This document shows positions 62,355 through 64,000 of a stretch of 64,000 bases of DNA, piece by piece. Source of the stretch: JAHEEL01 sp963700375 (GTDB lineage: Bacteria; Actinomycetota; Acidimicrobiia; Spongiisociales; UBA5794); NCBI GenBank assembly GCA_963700375.1, contig CAVOXF010000006.1, forward strand, positions 496,001-560,000. The letters run 5' to 3'. The stretch's first letter is position 1. Each line of letters opens with the position of its first letter. The translations under genes and the position numbers were made by a program. The notes under the pieces are model-generated. The model saw only the letters and a program-made list of their open reading frames with translations. It had not been told where the DNA came from and did no database searches.

Positions 62355-63941
62355 ATGAGCAAACCGGCCGACGGGGAGCCCGCAGACACCCCGGACCTCG
62401 GCACCCCACCAGGCGATGCCGATCCGGTTCTTCCACCGAAGAATCCGTGGTGGCGCAGGGCTTCGACATGGATCGTCATCGTGGCGGTCGTCGTCATCGG
62501 TGCTGTCGTCGCGTGGATCCTCTCCAACAACTCCGCCTCGGAGACGACCGACACGGTCGCGGCGCTGAACTTCACCGAGGTCGAGCGCACCACGCTCGAA
62601 GAGAAGACGACGCTCGACGGCACGCTCGGTTTCGTGGCCGGAGACCCGATCGTCTACGCGGGTTCAACCGACGGGATCGTGACCGTGAGCGCCGGAACCG
62701 CCGGCACGATCACCTCGCTGCCACCCGAGGGCTCCTCGGTCGAAGAAGGCGGGATCCTCTACACCGTCGACGAACAGCCGGTTATCGTCTTCTATGGACA
62801 GATTCCGGCATACCGCTCGCTCAACACCCGCTCCTCCGACGGTTCGGACGTCCTGCAACTCGAGGAAGCCCTCACGCGGCTCGGCTATGACGAAGACGGC
62901 GACTTCGACCTGGACGGCAGCTTCACTACCGCAACCCGCGATGCCATCAAAGCGCTCCAAGAGGACCTCGGATTGGACGAAACCGGAGCGCTCGCATTGG
63001 GCTCGTACGTGTTCTTCGATGGGCCGATCTATGTCGCCGAAACGGCGGTCGACGTCGGTGATGCAATCAACCCAGGGACCCCGGTGATCGCCACATCGAC
63101 CATGCCGACCGGAACCGTGACGGCTGTTGCCGGAGAGGGGGACGTCCTCGCCCACGGCGACGCGCTGCTCGTAGTCGAGGGCAATCCGATCGTCCTGTTC
63201 GTCACCGACGTCCCGTTCTACCGCACACTCGCCGTCGGTTCGGTCGGCGAGGACGTGCAGGTGCTCGAAACCAGTCTCGTCTCGTTCGGCTTCGACGCCG
63301 GCGGAGCGCTCATCGTCGACGAAACCTTCGACGACGCAACCGCTGAGGCGGTCGTCGCCTGGCAGAAGCAGATCGGAGCGCCGGTCGACGGAGTCGTCAA
63401 CATTGGCGAAATCATCGTGACCGACGACCCGATTCGCATCGCGACCGCCCACGTCGGCGTTGGCAGCAACGTCGCTCCCGGTACGACGCTGTTCACACCG
63501 TCAACATCCACATCGGTCGTCTCCGTGCAGCTCCCGGCGGAGAACCAGGAGCTGCTCGTGGTCGGCGATCCGATCAACATCGTGATGCCCGACGACTCGG
63601 ATGAGCCGGGCACGGTCACGGCGGTCGGGTCGATCGCCATCCGCAGCCCGGAATCCGGCACCTACTTCGAGCTCGAAGCCACGCTCGATCGCGACGGCGC
63701 CGGGGCCGGCCTCGACGAGGCCCCCGTAGAAGTCGAGGTCGTCGACGACCGTGCGGTGGACGTTCTGGCGGTTCCCGTTTCGGCCCTGCTGGCATTGAGC
63801 GAGGGCGGGTACGCCGTTGAGGTCGACACCGGCAACGGCACGACAGCGCTCGTCGCCGTCGAGGTCGGCATGTATGCCGACGGCTTCGTCGAGGTCACCG
63901 CGAGCCAGCTCGAGCCGGGCATGCGAGTCGTCACGCCGTGA
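62355..63941 (+). CDS. Efflux periplasmic-adaptor-like protein with two peptidoglycan-binding domains
   Basis: About 528 residues; the ATG at 62355 is preferred because GAGGAG lies 8 nt upstream, with the ATG at 62331 (overlapping the previous stop) as alternative. One helix (WIVIVAVVVIGAVVAWIL) leads into a HlyD/MacA-like adaptor containing two PG_binding_1-like modules (LEEALTRLGYDEDGDFDLDG and LETSLVSFGFDAGGALIVDE). A C-terminal beta-barrel region (VQLPAENQELLVVGDPINI) follows. It should couple a MacB-type ABC pump to the wall. Confidence 0.85.
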   Translation: MSKPADGEPADTPDLGTPPGDADPVLPPKNPWWRRASTWIVIVAVVVIGAVVAWILSNNSASETTDTVAALNFTEVERTTLEEKTTLDGTLGFVAGDPIVYAGSTDGIVTVSAGTAGTITSLPPEGSSVEEGGILYTVDEQPVIVFYGQIPAYRSLNTRSSDGSDVLQLEEALTRLGYDEDGDFDLDGSFTTATRDAIKALQEDLGLDETGALALGSYVFFDGPIYVAETAVDVGDAINPGTPVIATSTMPTGTVTAVAGEGDVLAHGDALLVVEGNPIVLFVTDVPFYRTLAVGSVGEDVQVLETSLVSFGFDAGGALIVDETFDDATAEAVVAWQKQIGAPVDGVVNIGEIIVTDDPIRIATAHVGVGSNVAPGTTLFTPSTSTSVVSVQLPAENQELLVVGDPINIVMPDDSDEPGTVTAVGSIAIRSPESGTYFELEATLDRDGAGAGLDEAPVEVEVVDDRAVDVLAVPVSALLALSEGGYAVEVDTGNGTTALVAVEVGMYADGFVEVTASQLEPGMRVVTP

Positions 63942-64000
63942 GCCTCGCGTCCCCCGGCTCGCCTGCGGCTGCTGTCGAAGCGGGCGCCGATCGCACGGTG
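63938..64000 (+). CDS. 5' fragment of next operon gene, probably ABC ATPase
   Basis: The GTG at 63938 overlaps the adaptor stop (GTGA) and stays open to the window edge (21 codons, MSLASPGSPAAAVEAGADRT). The identity as an ABC transporter ATPase is inferred only from the usual lipoprotein-adaptor-ABC order. Confidence 0.45.
   Translation, partial: MSLASPGSPAAAVEAGADRTV

Overview
The window is GC-rich DNA from a bacterium that I place in the Actinobacteria, probably a deep lineage such as Acidimicrobiia. The main evidence is the order topA, then a tad/flp pilus block (tadG-tadE-DUF4244-tadC-tadB-tadA-ssd) facing a divergent HAD-IB phosphatase. This is the order I recall for Rv3654c to Rv3661 near topA in Mycobacterium tuberculosis. 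A PimB-like mannosyltransferase, an LCP cell-wall ligase, Thr/Pro-rich lipoproteins and many GTG starts agree. One trait is atypical: a complete System I (Ccm) cytochrome c maturation operon, where most Actinobacteria use System II.

Layout. 0-6 kb (minus strand): 3'-truncated topA, PimB-like glycosyltransferase, a double histidine-phosphatase protein and a membrane pyrophosphatase. 6-12 kb: LCP lipoprotein, tad pilus operon, HAD phosphatase. 12-15 kb: leuCD. 15-22.5 kb (minus): histidine utilisation operon hutH-hutU-hutI with glycerophosphodiesterase, a frameshifted isochorismatase-family hydrolase, a methyltransferase and a MOSC protein. 22.5-28 kb: a 125-bp nested inverted repeat, an M1 aminopeptidase, an M23 peptidase/beta-propeller fusion, and a DUF411 lipoprotein interrupted by an in-frame TGA exactly at its conserved first cysteine (candidate selenoprotein). 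28-31.6 kb (plus): heme importer hmuTUV with an upstream lipoprotein gene.

31.6-45.5 kb (minus): a redox island. A 6-heme lipoprotein, a 9-heme membrane-anchored cytochrome, a cytochrome b subunit, a NapC-like 7-heme cytochrome and a 14-heme lipoprotein lead directly into ccmABCDEF, ccmH, a ccmI-like gene and ccmG. Together they encode about 36 c-type hemes, their assembly machine and, next door, a heme importer. A recurrent GGGCCgaaGyCC motif, resembling a DosR/DevR box, lies in the gaps around these genes. I read the island as a quinol-linked respiratory chain delivering electrons to the cell surface or an extracytoplasmic acceptor; the acceptor is unknown.

46-55 kb: two small membrane proteins, a thioredoxin with a His-rich tail behind a CsoR-like operator, an ArsR regulator, TldD/TldE, and a tightly overlapped dtxR-feoA-feoB(N)-feoB(C)-feoC operon with split FeoB. 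54.8-64 kb: panD, a lipocalin-like protein, an alpha/beta hydrolase, glycerate kinase, a possibly broken exported protein, a SnoaL-like protein, a two-component system, and a divergent operon of lipoprotein, efflux adaptor and the first codons of a likely ABC ATPase. I saw no rRNA, tRNA, CRISPR array or insertion sequence.
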